Below are positions 37,601 to 47,831 of a stretch of 64,000 nt of DNA, one piece after another. Made by a program: the position numbers and the translations under genes. The DNA is from Pipra filicauda (taxonomy: Eukaryota > Chordata > Aves > Passeriformes > Pipridae). How positions within the stretch are numbered: the stretch's first letter is position 1; every line of letters begins with the position of its first letter. The notes below the pieces were generated by a model. It ran no database searches. It worked only from the letters and a program-made list of their open reading frames with translations, and had not been told where the DNA came from. Where the stretch lies: the NCBI RefSeq assembly GCF_003945595.2, contig NW_024104424.1, positions 1,131,528 to 1,195,527 of the forward strand, in the 5' to 3' direction.

Positions 37601-40600
37601 CAAAGTTAATATACTCTTGAGGAGAATGGGTCTGTGTTTACTGAGCATTGCTGATTACCTGAAAAGATCATTTGTGCATAATTATTCAATAAAGCTCTTC
37701 TCTTGGTTGTGGTATGTGTAGATTAAATGTCTTTTCTGGTCTGTCATCTGCTTTGGAAGGAAAGGTGAGTAATGAGCTCTGAGGGGACAACAGGTCAGAT
37801 GACCTACTACTGGCTCTTTTATTTGTTTACCAAGTTAATTTATTTTTATTATTTGCTTATTTCAAACAGGTGAAATTATGCATGATTCTGATTTACTTGG
37901 CCAACCCAAATCTCTTTTAATGTTTTAATAGATTCCTCCAGTCATGACCAGGCCAATGTAAATATAAGCAGTGCTTGAATTGCTCGTTACACTTACATAT
38001 GAATATTCAGTGATGTATTCATTTTGGTGGTGTGTTATTTTCACACAGTAATGTATTATTTTGATACTCTAATTATAGCAGACCTGCTTTTCAGATAATA
38101 CAAATATATCGACTGGTATGAAATGGCACGAATTAGAGAAATCTGAAAGATCTAGAGAGTCAGAGATATACTGGTAATTGTAGGTGTTTCTTTTGACTGG
38201 GCGGAAATGTGTGAACTGGATTTTTTCTAACATGGTGTTTAAGGTGTAACAGTCTTCATTTTAATACAAAATCGCTATTAGTGCTCAATTTCTGCAGTTA
38301 CTTTTCTATTTGATCATGTTTTTGACTTCTGTTCACTTAAGTTATTAAAAGTCTTGTGCATTCTGGATAGGAATAAAAAAATTAATTAATATTAATAGTA
38401 CATTCACTCTTTACTACCAGAAATCCAAGTGGTTTTTTCACAGCATATTGCTGTGCAGAATATATTGTTATAGCTTTATTTACCTTCATCCAAGAATTTA
38501 GCAGCAAAGGGGCTGCTAATAAATCTAAGCCAAAAGAGAAACATCAGCTAAAATATGAAAACATGTTCAGCCTCAGTCCCAAACAACCACATTGCATGGA
38601 AAAAAAATATTTATGCCTGTATTTAAGAATGCAACATATCAAATCCTGATATCCAGGCCGTTTGAATCAGATTTCAGTTAGACAAGGCAATATTTAATCC
38701 CATGACAACCATCAGTTTGACAGGTGATTTTGCTTTCCTTTCAAAGGTGGTGCTATTGTTTTGTTTTTTTTTTAAAGGGAAAGAGAGCTTTCCAGGATTT
38801 CGAATTCTGAATATATGAAATAGGTTTTGGATCTCAAAGCAAAGTGTGATTTCTTAAAGTTATTTTCCTAATAAAGTTATTTTTTGGTGTGGCTTAAAAT
38901 CATGCTCTTCTTGCTGAGCACCTGGACGATGAGGAAAGAACGAAGAGTTCTGTTATGTTCAAAGGCCAGAGAGACCATTTATGGGAGTCTGATCTGACTC
39001 CCTGCACAACAAGGCCATTTGCTAACGCTTGAAGTAACACACATTTTCATGAATATTGGATTTGTTGTTTCAATTTGAATATTTTGTCTCTGTCAAGCAA
39101 GTGAAAGAGGTGTCAGTAGGGAGTAAAAACCAGGAGAAGCTGGAGTCCAGCCATTAGGATTAAGATGAGGAATTTTAGACTTGAATGACCAAATACAGAT
39201 TATGATTCCAAAAGTCAAAAAACGTAAGCTTAGATGTATAACTTGTCATACTAAAGAAATATTTTTTGCAGGACTGTCCATTCTACCTTTGAAATATGAA
39301 CATTCTCCCATACCCAGTTCTGCACATCTATGGCTTTAAAAAATATATGTAAAAAAATTATTTCAGCCTTCTTACATGCTTCTAAAAAAAACCCCACTTC
39401 AATATTGGTTTCTTGGTGGATATTCAGATCTTCAAAGTTCATGTTTTCAAGCTTTACTTGAAAACTTATTCTTTACTTTACACTTATTCTACTACAGATT
39501 CTAGTATTTTCTGTGGAACTCTGATCCTTCAGGTTTAAGATGATGAGAAAGTAATTAACTAAATGGTTGTTCTCTAAATATAGGGAAGCCTTTTAAGTAA
39601 CGGCATGGAAAGGATTAACCTTTTTTCCCTCCCTACACAATTTCTAAAGATTTTGCAAAGGTAACAGATTAAAGTTTAATAATAGTGTGATAAGTACATT
39701 TCAGTTTTGCAGCTTATTTACATGGTCTTGAAAATTTAGGCGTGTTATCAACAAAGGTTAGGTGACCTGTCTGATAATTGACATAAACACAGAGTCTGTG
39801 AGACTTTTATTCCTTTAGCTGTTGATTTTTTTGGGTTTGTTTTGTTTCTTTGGGGATTTTTGGGGGAGGAGGTTTCTGGTTGATTGGTTGGTCTTTTTAG
39901 GAGAGCAAACTTTAAAAAACCCTAAGGGTAACCTGTTAAATTGGAACATATGTGATTATACAGTCCCTTCAGAGGGTGTATCAAGCAAGAATCCCATCCT
40001 TTTTCTGGGGCTGCCAACTGGTCTGGACCACCTGAGCCTCTTGATTTGTTAAGTGTACTACTAATGAATGTGGAGATACCAAAAAATCCATTGCAAATGC
40101 TAAACCTTATGTGTCTTGGTAACTGATTTTGGAAGATATTTAATGCTGTGTAGTCATTAATGTCCAGCTCACCCTTTCCACTAATGCTACATCCAAGTAA
40201 ACCAACAGTTTTCAATTCACCCTGACCTAAGGGAGAAGGGAGAGGCCTCTTGGGGGGACGCATTTTGTAACAGGAACTGTGGAAAATGATATTCTATGGG
40301 ATCACTTAGAATAGTTCTCACTTTTCTCTGAGGCTTGAATTTGGAAAACTCTCCATAAAACCTTATGAACACAGATATTTAGTGTAGTGTCCCTAGCACG
40401 AAAAGGAGAGAGCATGGATCTGCACAACTATTCGCCACACCAGGATCTGTTTTCATGTAATTCTCTACTGGATTCTGAACTAACCATGAAAAATCAAATT
40501 AAGAAAGAGGATAATTAGCTCTGAGGAATAGTTGCTTACAGGCTCCAGGTATTTTTGATCTCAGTCTGCTGTACTCAAGTGTGATAATGGATAATTCATT

Positions 40601-41045
40601 TGCTAAACTGAAATAAGATTACTAACATGTCTTGTCAGAAAATTTGTAAATTGTAGCCAAGAAGTCAAAAGACAATGAAAGCAGCCATGTATGTATAAGA
40701 AAAGATATATGTGCGCATCCTGCTTTTAAAACTCATGAGCATAAACATATAAATGAAACAATCTAAATTCCTTTTAATACAGAAATGTGGAATACAAGTT
40801 ATAGAAACCCCTATTCATGAATCTTTATAACTAGTTATTCTGTATAATTAATTGTATTTTTAAGGTGTTGCATCAGATATACAGATCACAGCTTGAGATA
40901 TGATTTCCACGTGAGCTGAAGCTCTTCATTTTTATATATACATAAGTATAGGCTTCATATACATCTCTGATTAAGCATATGTGCTTTCAGAAAATCAAAC
41001 ACATAATGTGTGATCCAGGAATGGTTGAATCAAGGAAACAACTAC
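31700..41045. other. 9 kb of intergenic DNA, no gene recognised
   Basis: The DNA is AT-rich with small simple repeats: (AACCA)n at 32032-32055, a mixed AT/AC/AG run at 36172-36200, a C run at 36567-36576, and a short direct repeat TTAATGCCTCCTTATTGT at 34970-35005. The longest frame (minus, 32360-32842, 160 codons) has no recognisable domain. A more GC-rich patch at 33890-34380 gives overlapping frames on both strands with no motif. Conserved non-coding elements cannot be judged without alignment. Confidence 0.45.
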
Positions 41046-41048
41046 ACT

Positions 41049-41054
41049 GACTTT
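41049..41054. other. Target-site duplication, left copy (GACTTT)
   Basis: Identical to 48375-48380 on the other side of the provirus. Confidence 0.9.
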
Positions 41055-41596
41055 TGCCATGGTCCGTGGGGGGAAGGGAAATGGGACTGGGCACTGCAAT
41101 AAGGGTTCTTGGCACAGTTGAGGGTAGTGCAGCAATGCCACTTTAGTCAGGGAGAACAAGGGTTTAAATAAAGAGGGTCTGAGGGGCGGATTCTAAACTG
41201 GGGAGGCGCAAGAGATTGACAACTCAGGGAAAAGTGTGATAGGGAGACAGGGGAAAGGTCTCTAAGGGAATGGGCCAATGGTAGCTCTCCCTGCACTGTG
41301 ACAAACTGTAACCAATCAGCGGCAGAGGAGCGGGAAAACAGGGGAAGACAGGGTGACAAACAACTTCTGGAGGGAAAATCTAAGGGAGAAATGGGGACAA
41401 TATGGAGGTATGACAGAATTCATAAAATTTAACAATAAACTGGGGTGCATAAGATTTCATAAACACACAACAATAAACTGGGGAAAAACTGTCAGTCCGG
41501 TAGGTGAATTATCCAGTAAGTAACAGTTCCATTTAGATCCCATTTATGCTTCTCCAGGCAACATATCTTTCCCATTCTGTCTTCTTATCCAGCACG
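41055..41596 (-). repeat. Provirus 3' LTR
   Basis: 542 bp, matching the 5' LTR closely but not exactly. The poly(A) signal AATAAA of the other copies reads ACTAAA here (plus-strand CTTTAGTCAG, about 41141-41150). It has about 16 extra bases in U3 (around GAATTATCCAGTAAGTAA) that the 5' LTR lacks, and it lacks an insert of about 15 bp present in the 5' LTR. The first base of U3 appears changed (minus-strand CGTGCTGG here, TGTGCTGG in the 5' LTR). Confidence 0.9.
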
Positions 41597-41898
41597 TCTC
41601 CCCCTTCTCTGTCTTTAATCATGGTGACATTCACGGTTACACTACGGATGATCATCTGGCGAACACAAATGATGAAACACGGTAAACAGGTACACAAGAA
41701 AACGAGGACAAATAAGGAAATTACTAGCATAATTATAATTTTGCGGGACCATTGAGGAAGGGAGGGAATTTTTAGCCAATCAAAAAGTCCATCCAGTCCC
41801 TCATCATGGGACTGGTGGATATCTTTTACAAGACTTTTTAATTGATGTATGCTTTCATAAATTGATTGCGAATGGTCTGAAAAATTCATACAGCACAT
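41533..41898 (-). pseudogene. env transmembrane subunit, C-terminal part
   Basis: This frame follows the large env frame in the same phase after a TAG stop at 41911-41913. It contains the two adjacent cysteines of the CX6CC motif (41890-41895), a hydrophobic membrane anchor (IIIMLVISLFVLVFLC, about 41690-41745) followed by Cys residues, and a short tail that runs about 60 bp into the 3' LTR, so env and LTR overlap. Alpha- and gammaretroviral transmembrane proteins have this layout. Confidence 0.85.
41597..41610 (-). other. Polypurine tract
   Basis: Minus-strand AGAGAAGGGGGAGA directly precedes the 3' LTR, the place where plus-strand DNA synthesis of a retrovirus is primed. Confidence 0.85.
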
Positions 41899-41910
41899 TC
41901 CTTCAAACTC

Positions 41911-43216
41911 CTAGCACCCATGACCGTGTGCCAGGAGTAGGAAGTCAATGGCAGCACGATTTTGAAGACTAACTTCCATAAGTTTTTGAGTGTCTTCTAG
42001 CAAACCCTCAAGTGCTTTTGTGGTTGCATTTGCTTCCTTGGTTAACCAGCAACCAAGGTGTGAAAGCAAGGAAAGGGCATGGACAGTTCCTATCCCAGGG
42101 ATAGGGAAGGAAGCCCAAAAGTTCTTCATGCGGGACCAAATGTGAAGGTTGGAATCACAGTCCACCGGGAAGGGTAGGGGCAGTGGCAGAGTAATGATTG
42201 CATCAATCACACGTGGTGCCGCATTAATACTGGGAGGAATGACTGGGCTCTTTGGGGCAACTTCGGGTGTTTTTGGAATGGTTTTAGGTTCAGATTTAGG
42301 GAGCCTCCAATTTTCCAAATCTTTTTGAAGGTTGGGGAACCATCCTCTTTTTATACGGAGGGACCTTTTGACTTTATTTTTGGGAGAAATCAATTGATCT
42401 GCTAACTGAAACTTCGCTGGGTTAAACAGCGCCAACTTTCCTACTGTGCAGGAACCCCCTTCTGGGTAGGCAGGAATACCCTGCCACGCCCGATCCTCGC
42501 ACAGGAGGAAAAACCCTTTAGGGAGCCTCATGTTCCTAGGAACATGCTCTGTTGGCACTGTGGTGGGGATTGAACTATTGCACCACGGCGAAATGGTCCC
42601 TCTGTAAATTAGTTTATTACCAGTGACATTGTGGGGGGTGAATAGGTGGGGTTCTGTGTACCGATGGAATATAACGCAATTGCCAGTGGGTAGCCAACCG
42701 AGCAAATCTATTTCTTGTGGAGGGATGGTGGTAAACGCTTGCCTGGATACGACTTGCGCCAGGGTAACTGAACTTATCTGTAAGGATCCTAGACTCCGGG
42801 TTTGTTCCACAAATGTGTCCCAGTCCTCACCCGGAGTCACGGGAATCCCTACAAGGCAGGTCTTGAATGGATTACTCACACTGGACAAGGCCAGGCACAA
42901 GGTGTCAGTGCCTGTGGCCTTGGCCAGGGTTACCCAAAGGTTCTCGGAGGGCTGGCTCATCCAATCCCTCAGAGGGGACGCGGTGACGTTGGTGACAAAT
43001 CTGAAAACACTGATCAGGATAGCGTAGGCCTGGAGAGTGTGCATCCTTTGTCTCAGTCCTGGTGTATCTTCACTCTTCTTGCGGGGACCCACTTTGGTCC
43101 TGGTGCGACCTTTAAATATTAGTTTGCCAATCATCTCTGCTATAGTTGTAATAGTTTTGCCGAATTGATGAGGGAGGAATACCCACTCCCATAAACAGAA
43201 GTCTCCATTATCAGTG
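41911..43216 (-). pseudogene. env gene, surface and N-terminal transmembrane parts
   Basis: An open frame of about 435 codons runs from the edge of the nested LTR to a TAG at 41911-41913; the same frame extends upstream into LTR sequence as far as 43479. It has several N-glycosylation sites (NVT, NSS, NAT), spaced Cys residues and a basic RIKR cleavage-type site (42346-42357). LQNRAAIDFLLLAHGHGC closes the open part and carries the first Cys of CX6CC. The TAG takes the first X of that motif. The start of env is lost or displaced by the LTR insertion. Confidence 0.88.
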
Positions 43217-43809
43217 TGTGCAAGTTTCGAGCTGGCTTCCCGCCAAGTCCCCGAAACTCGACAACAAGGACCCGCTTCCCAGAGAGGGAAGAGAAAAGAA
43301 ACAACCCAAGCAGCCAAAGCTATAGCAAAAATATATACATATATATATTTTACATATGAGACAGATACACACAACGAGAATATCACACACCACAACTCCA
43401 GAAATCCCAAACAGCTCCCCAAAAAGGGAAGAGGGGGAGGGAGAAGGGAGAAGGACAAAAAGAGACAAAGACCGAGCAAGTCAACCAGCCAACTGAAGGC
43501 AAACTAGCAAAAATCTCACCACTTCCCTTCAAACAGGCAGGATGGCTAGACACGGCCCAACGCTCTCCCCTCACGCGTGGCAGATAACAGCAGTCACTGT
43601 AGGCCTCGGCTCCAGATAAGCCAGACCGAAACAGGGACCCACCGTTCTCGAACCTCGCCGGAAAGGAAGAGAGGGAGGTCCCTCCTGCTGGCTTTATTTA
43701 TACCTCAAGTTACGTAAAGGAAGAGCATGGAATACTTCCGTGATCACTTTCCTAGTTCCTTCCTGGTTATAAGCTGGTCTCCAGGAAGGCCTAGAGTGAA
43801 ACCATCACA
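43217..43809 (-). mobile_element. Solo LTR, family B copy 2, nested in the provirus
   Basis: The plus strand begins TGTGCAAGTTTCGAGCTGG and ends GAAACCATCACA. CAGTG flanks both sides (43212-43216 and 43810-43814), a 5-bp target duplication. It belongs to the same family as the solo LTR at 12197-12797. It landed at the pol/env boundary of the provirus, so it is younger than the provirus insertion or entered a parental copy. Confidence 0.9.
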
Positions 43810-44227
43810 CAGTGGTAAGCTGACCCAGCAGGGCCAGTGGTTGTTTCTGCTCACGAATTATTACAAGGGAGGATGGCAGTCCCTCCATCCTCCTAAATGA
43901 TTGTCTCTCTGATATCTTTTTCTCAACAATGGTAAGGGAGTTTTCAGCCTCTGTTGTTAATGATCTGGGTGAGGACAAATCATCATCTCCTTTTAGCAGC
44001 TCGAATAGTGGGTGCAGATCACCGGTTGTGATTCCTAGCACAGGCCTAATCCAATTAATGGCTCCCAGTAGTTTCTGGAGGTCATTCAAAGTTTGGACTC
44101 GCTTGTCAATTGACACTGACTGAGGCTTAATAGCCTTTGCTGTAATTTGGAGCCCAAGATACCTCCAGGGTGCTTCCCTCTGCACTTTTTCAGGGGAGAT
44201 TTCCAATCCCACAGAATTTAGGGCCAA
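43805..44227 (-). pseudogene. pol: reverse transcriptase thumb/connection region
   Basis: This frame begins after a frameshift between about 44220 and 44260 relative to the palm domain. It contains VQREAPWRYLGLQI, LQKLLGAINWIRPVLGI and LFELLKGDDD, the thumb/connection sequence of a retroviral reverse transcriptase. It ends at the nested LTR; the RNase H and integrase parts that should follow are absent. Confidence 0.88.
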
Positions 44228-44819
44228 AATTGTTGAATTTAGGGTTTTTTTCCACAGCCAATTGCGTTTTGGCGCAGATCAATACATCATCCATGTAATG
44301 GAAGATGATTGACTGCGGAAATCTCTTTCTGATTGGTTCTAACACTTTAGCCACAAACATCTGGCAAAGTGTTGGAGAATTTTTCATCCCCTGGGGAAGC
44401 ACTCACCACTGGAACCTGCGATGAGGTTCACAAGCGTTGATGGCAGGGACAGAAAACGCAAATTTAACCGAATCAGCTGGATTTAGGTATGTGTGAAAAA
44501 AGCAGTCCTTTATATCAATAACCACTAGGGGCCATTCAGCAGGGAGCATAGATGGAGATGGCATTCCCTGTTGAAAGGCTCCCATTGGTTCAAGGACCTC
44601 GTTTACCTTGTGCAGGTCCTGGAGAAATCTCCAGGAACCTGAGGATTTTTGAATTACGAACACTGGAGTGTTCCAGGGACTGGTGGAAGACTCCAAGTGC
44701 CCCTTTTCCAATTCCTGATTAACTAACTTATTCAAAATTTGCAGCTTTTGTTTGGGCAGGGGCCACTGATCTACCCAAACTGGCGTTTCTCTCTTCCAGC
44801 TCAGTTTGGGGAGCTGCAA
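44190..44819 (-). pseudogene. pol: reverse transcriptase fingers and palm
   Basis: The frame contains [36 protein letters not shown] (first catalytic Asp) and YMDD (44286-44297, catalytic pair), with LPQGMKNSPTLCQ between them. A TGA at 44403-44405 interrupts it in frame, just before LPQGM. Upstream the frame overlaps the end of protease, where a candidate -1 frameshift site lies. The palm part is open to about 44190 but its last codons are out of phase with the following thumb region. Confidence 0.92.
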
Positions 44820-44836
44820 ATGTTCAGTGACCCCTC

Positions 44837-44846
44837 CTAAAAATTT
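44837..44846 (-). promoter_or_regulatory. Candidate pro-pol -1 ribosomal frameshift site
   Basis: Minus-strand AAATTTT (44840-44846) is split A AAT TTT in the protease frame and is followed at once by the TAG stop. It fits the X XXY YYZ rule, and the -1 frame enters the reverse transcriptase frame. A downstream pseudoknot was not assessed. Confidence 0.65.
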
Positions 44847-45619
44847 TCATCTGGAGACAGGGTTCTCAAAGTGAGCTCCCACTGCTCCATTGCGTCCCTT
44901 CCCCATAATGTGATTGGGATGTTAAGTACATACAGTTGGAGCGATGCTGGTCTGCCCTCTGGTCCGTAGACTGTTAGCACTTCCTTGCTCCTGACAGGAT
45001 ACTGTGATGCCCCTACCCCACTGACTTTGACGTTAGCAGTCTGGGCTGGCCAGCCGTATGGCCAGTCCTTGGAGGCAATGATGGTAATGTCCGCGCCCGT
45101 GTCCAGAAGGCCCTCCACTTTGACCTTCTGTGGGTGCCTAGGTTGTGAGAAATAAACCAGACACGTTAAAAGTGGGCGGGAGGTTTTCACCGAGGTCGTC
45201 CAATGGACTTCCCTCAGTGCTTCCTCCCTCCACTCCTCATCTGAGGACTTCACGTAGAGTAAGTCGTCTGTGGAGACCATCTTTGCCACGGGGAAGCGGT
45301 CCTCCAGCTGCACGGGAGGGAGATGCACAGTTAGGCATATAGCAATATTCGTGTTTGTAAGTCCTGTCAGGAGGGTGGGTACAATAATGATTCCCTTAGC
45401 CACTGCTGAGAAATGTGATATCATTGAGTATGTTTTGTCAGGATCTACAGGGGCAGATGGCCTGACTCTGGCCAATTGCTCATAAGAGCTTACGTGTGTT
45501 GAAGGGTGGACGACGGAGAGAATGATCCAATTAAGGGGAACACATTGATTTTTAACTGGAACAGGGTCTGCCAAATTAGGGGAAACACACGGAACAGGAA
45601 TAGGGTCTGTTGGATTCAA
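44837..45619 (-). pseudogene. Retroviral protease frame
   Basis: The open frame (260 codons from the first possible start) is in the -1 phase relative to gag and remains open upstream past 45700. The C-terminal half is an aspartic protease: LLDTGADITII (active site, about 45090-45110) and WGRDAMEQW (near 44890, the GRD motif). The N-terminal part (about 100-120 residues) is not recognised; betaretroviruses often carry a dUTPase in this position, but I see no clear dUTPase motif. The frame ends in TAG at 44837-44839, directly after a slippery heptamer. Confidence 0.88.
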
Positions 45620-45648
45620 GGGAATAGAATCTACCTGAGGCTTTGGGC

Positions 45649-46770
45649 TTACAGGGTAGTAGGGTGCAGTGTGGGGCGCAGGATTGAGCGGAGAGCAGGG
45701 GTAATTTGTGTCATTGCGCCCCCCTGGGCGCTCTGCTCCCCGTTTCCCTGATGTTCACAGGAGCAAGGGCAAAGGTCAGGCAAAGATTGGAATGTGACCT
45801 TCTTCCTTGGTCCTGGGGATCTCCTGGGGGGAAGAGGCTCACCATTGATGTTAGTCATGGAGCTACAACTGGAGGACCAATGACGGCCTTTCCCACACCT
45901 CCGGCATAGGGTTTTAGGTAAATTTGGTTTGGGATTTAGTTCAGGACAGTGTTTCTTAAAATGACCCTTCTCTCCACAGTTGAAGCAGGATTGGGGACCT
46001 GTGAATGCAGCAGCCAATAGGCGTACTTTGTGGGAATTGGAGCCTATATTCTTACAAGCTTCTATCATTTCTAGTAAGGAGGGATCTTTTAACATCTTTA
46101 ATGCCTTCTGGCAGTCCTCATTAGCCTTTTCAACAACCAATTTATTAAACAAAATTTCCTGGCTCTCTTTTTGATGGACCTGCCGACTGATCGCTTCTTT
46201 TAGCCGAGTTAAAAATTCTACAAAGGGTTCTTTTGGGCCTTGGTTGATAAGAGTGAAGGAGGGTGTCTGAACATAAGCATCAGCTACCCTCTTCACAGTC
46301 TCTAATGCCAATTCTTTGACTGCTTCTAAAACTTTGGGGTCAATTCGAGTTTGATCCCTCCTACTAGAATAGTTCCCTTCCCCATAAAGCATGTCTATTT
46401 CCTGTCGGATGGGAATTCCCCTCCTTTCCATTTTGTCATTAACATACACAGTGATTAATTTTTTCCATTCAGCCTCGAATACTGAGGACTGTACTGTTGT
46501 AAAGAGTCCTCCTATTACTGCTCGTATATCATAGGGAATTAACGTATAGGCAAGAAAGAAGGATTCTAGCAACCCGATAGTAAAGGGTGCCCCCAGCCCA
46601 TACTCGACGATGGCTTTTTTAATATCTTTGAGCATGGAGTACGATATTGGCCGCCACTCTGGGGCCTTTCCTTCCTCTATATAGATAGGAAACGCTTTCA
46701 GGAATTCAGTGTCTTTAGCGGTAGCAGCCTCCTCCCTGAAGGCTCTCCAGATATCTGGCAGCTTAGGCTG
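45649..46770 (-). pseudogene. gag, capsid and nucleocapsid part
   Basis: This open frame follows a TGA at 46771-46773 in the same phase as the matrix part. It contains a capsid with a major homology region (NQGPKEPFVEFLTRLKEAI, about 46190-46250) and two zinc knuckles of the form CX2CX4HX4C: CFNCGEKGHFKKHC (45946-45987) and CRRCGKGRHWSSSC (45865-45906). A Pro/Arg-rich tail follows and ends in TAA at 45649-45651. Two knuckles are usual for beta- and alpharetroviruses. Confidence 0.93.
45718..45724 (-). promoter_or_regulatory. Candidate gag-pro -1 frameshift site
   Basis: Minus-strand GGGGGGC is split G GGG GGC in the gag frame, near the gag end, and the -1 frame leads into the protease frame without a stop. 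The heptamer fits X XXY YYZ but is not one of the common ones. Confidence 0.45.
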
Positions 46771-46773
46771 TCA

Positions 46774-47184
46774 TTCAGGGGAGTGCTGCACGGTGTCTAA
46801 ATCGGGTTCAGGGTAGCGGCAGACAGAGTAGGCCTCGGTGCTATGCGGCCTATGGGCGTGGTCATCTTGCCGGATGGTATCGCCAGAAGAGGCCCTGACC
46901 TTCGCCCTGCCCCTGCCCCTTGCCACCCTCCCACCCCAGGTAGGTGACGCATCTGGGGAAGAGGTGGGACTGGAGGAAGTGGGCGTATCCGTGGGCGTGC
47001 CGGGGGAGGGATTCCTGACATAATCGGGCGGAGGCGGAGGTGGCCTAGAGGGTAGAGCTACGGGGGCCCGCCTTCTCCCGTCCCGCGCTGGTGTTTCCCG
47101 TGCTGAGGCTTCCCGCGCTGCCCCTTTCCGCCTTTGCTCCGTGCGATCCCTGTGGCCCTCCTCCTCGACGCAATTTTGAGATCA
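46774..47184 (-). pseudogene. gag, proline-rich linker between matrix and capsid
   Basis: GC-rich stretch in the gag phase between two in-frame TGA stops (47182-47184 and 46771-46773). It encodes Pro/Arg/Ser-rich sequence including PPPPPPDYV, the sort of linker found between matrix and capsid. Overlapping frames on either strand are shadows of this composition. Confidence 0.7.
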
Positions 47185-47562
47185 CCATGATGGTTTCTTC
47201 CCCCTCCCGCCATCTTGTGTATCTGTCTGCTCAGTGTCCGTCTCTGTCTTCTTAGTATCAGTTTCCGGGAGGCTGATATTCTTGTTCATCACCTGGTGCT
47301 GTAGCACCATCAGAACTAGCCTCCATGCAATGAGCACCTCTTTAGCTAAACGGTCCCCCTTATCGCTATCTCGCCAGAGATCATAGCCCACAGCCTGCCA
47401 CTTTTCGATATTAGTGTCCTCGGCAAGCTTATAGTTCTTGCGATCAAGCCATCTGGAGAGCGCCTTCGCTGACTTTTTGTCAAGGGGGTGGCCGTGTTCT
47501 ATAACAAAGTCTTTTAGGCGCCTATATACAAATTTTTGAGAGGTTGAGAGGGTGAGTCCCAT
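47182..47562 (-). pseudogene. gag, matrix domain
   Basis: The frame begins MGLTLSTSQKF, where Gly2 would be the site of N-terminal myristoylation, then has a helical matrix-like domain (LKDFVIEHGHPLDKKSAKAL, WQAVGYDLWRDSD). It ends in a TGA at 47182-47184 while the gag phase continues beyond. This start is chosen because it is the first Met in phase after the LTR and carries the expected Gly. Confidence 0.9.
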
Positions 47563-47811
47563 GGCAATATTAAGCGGGTCTCAACTCCAGTCTCGGATAG
47601 AGAATCCTCGCTTTCGATGTCCAATTGGGGTGTGGGTGATGGGGTAGGGTGTGGGAATGTCTTCAGCAGCTCACCTGTCCGGCAGCTACCATCGAGCTTG
47701 CAGTCGTCCGTTCTGCTGGAGAGGACCGGTGGGGACGATCGCCTCCCCTCGTGTCGCCTGAGCCCGAGTGAAGGCACAGGAGTTCTCTCAATATGAGAGC
47801 CCTCAACTGTG
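47563..47811 (-). other. Provirus 5' leader
   Basis: About 250 nt between the primer binding site and the gag start, where a packaging signal and a splice donor for env mRNA would be expected. Neither can be placed with confidence by eye. Confidence 0.6.
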
Positions 47812-47829
47812 CCCCACACGTGGGCGCCA
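47812..47829 (-). other. Primer binding site, tRNA-Lys type
   Basis: Minus-strand TGGCGCCCACGTGTGGGG starts two bases after the end of the 5' LTR. TGGCGCCC followed by ACGTG resembles lysine-tRNA primer binding sites, as in ERVK-type elements, with a small difference from the form I know. Confidence 0.8.
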
Positions 47830-47831
47830 CT

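Noticed and set aside
42623..43507. Plus-strand frames opposite env and the nested LTR
   Set aside because: They are antisense shadows of the env coding strand and LTR.
45300..45619. Possible dUTPase domain ahead of the protease
   Set aside because: Position is right for a betaretrovirus, but no conserved dUTPase motif could be recognised.
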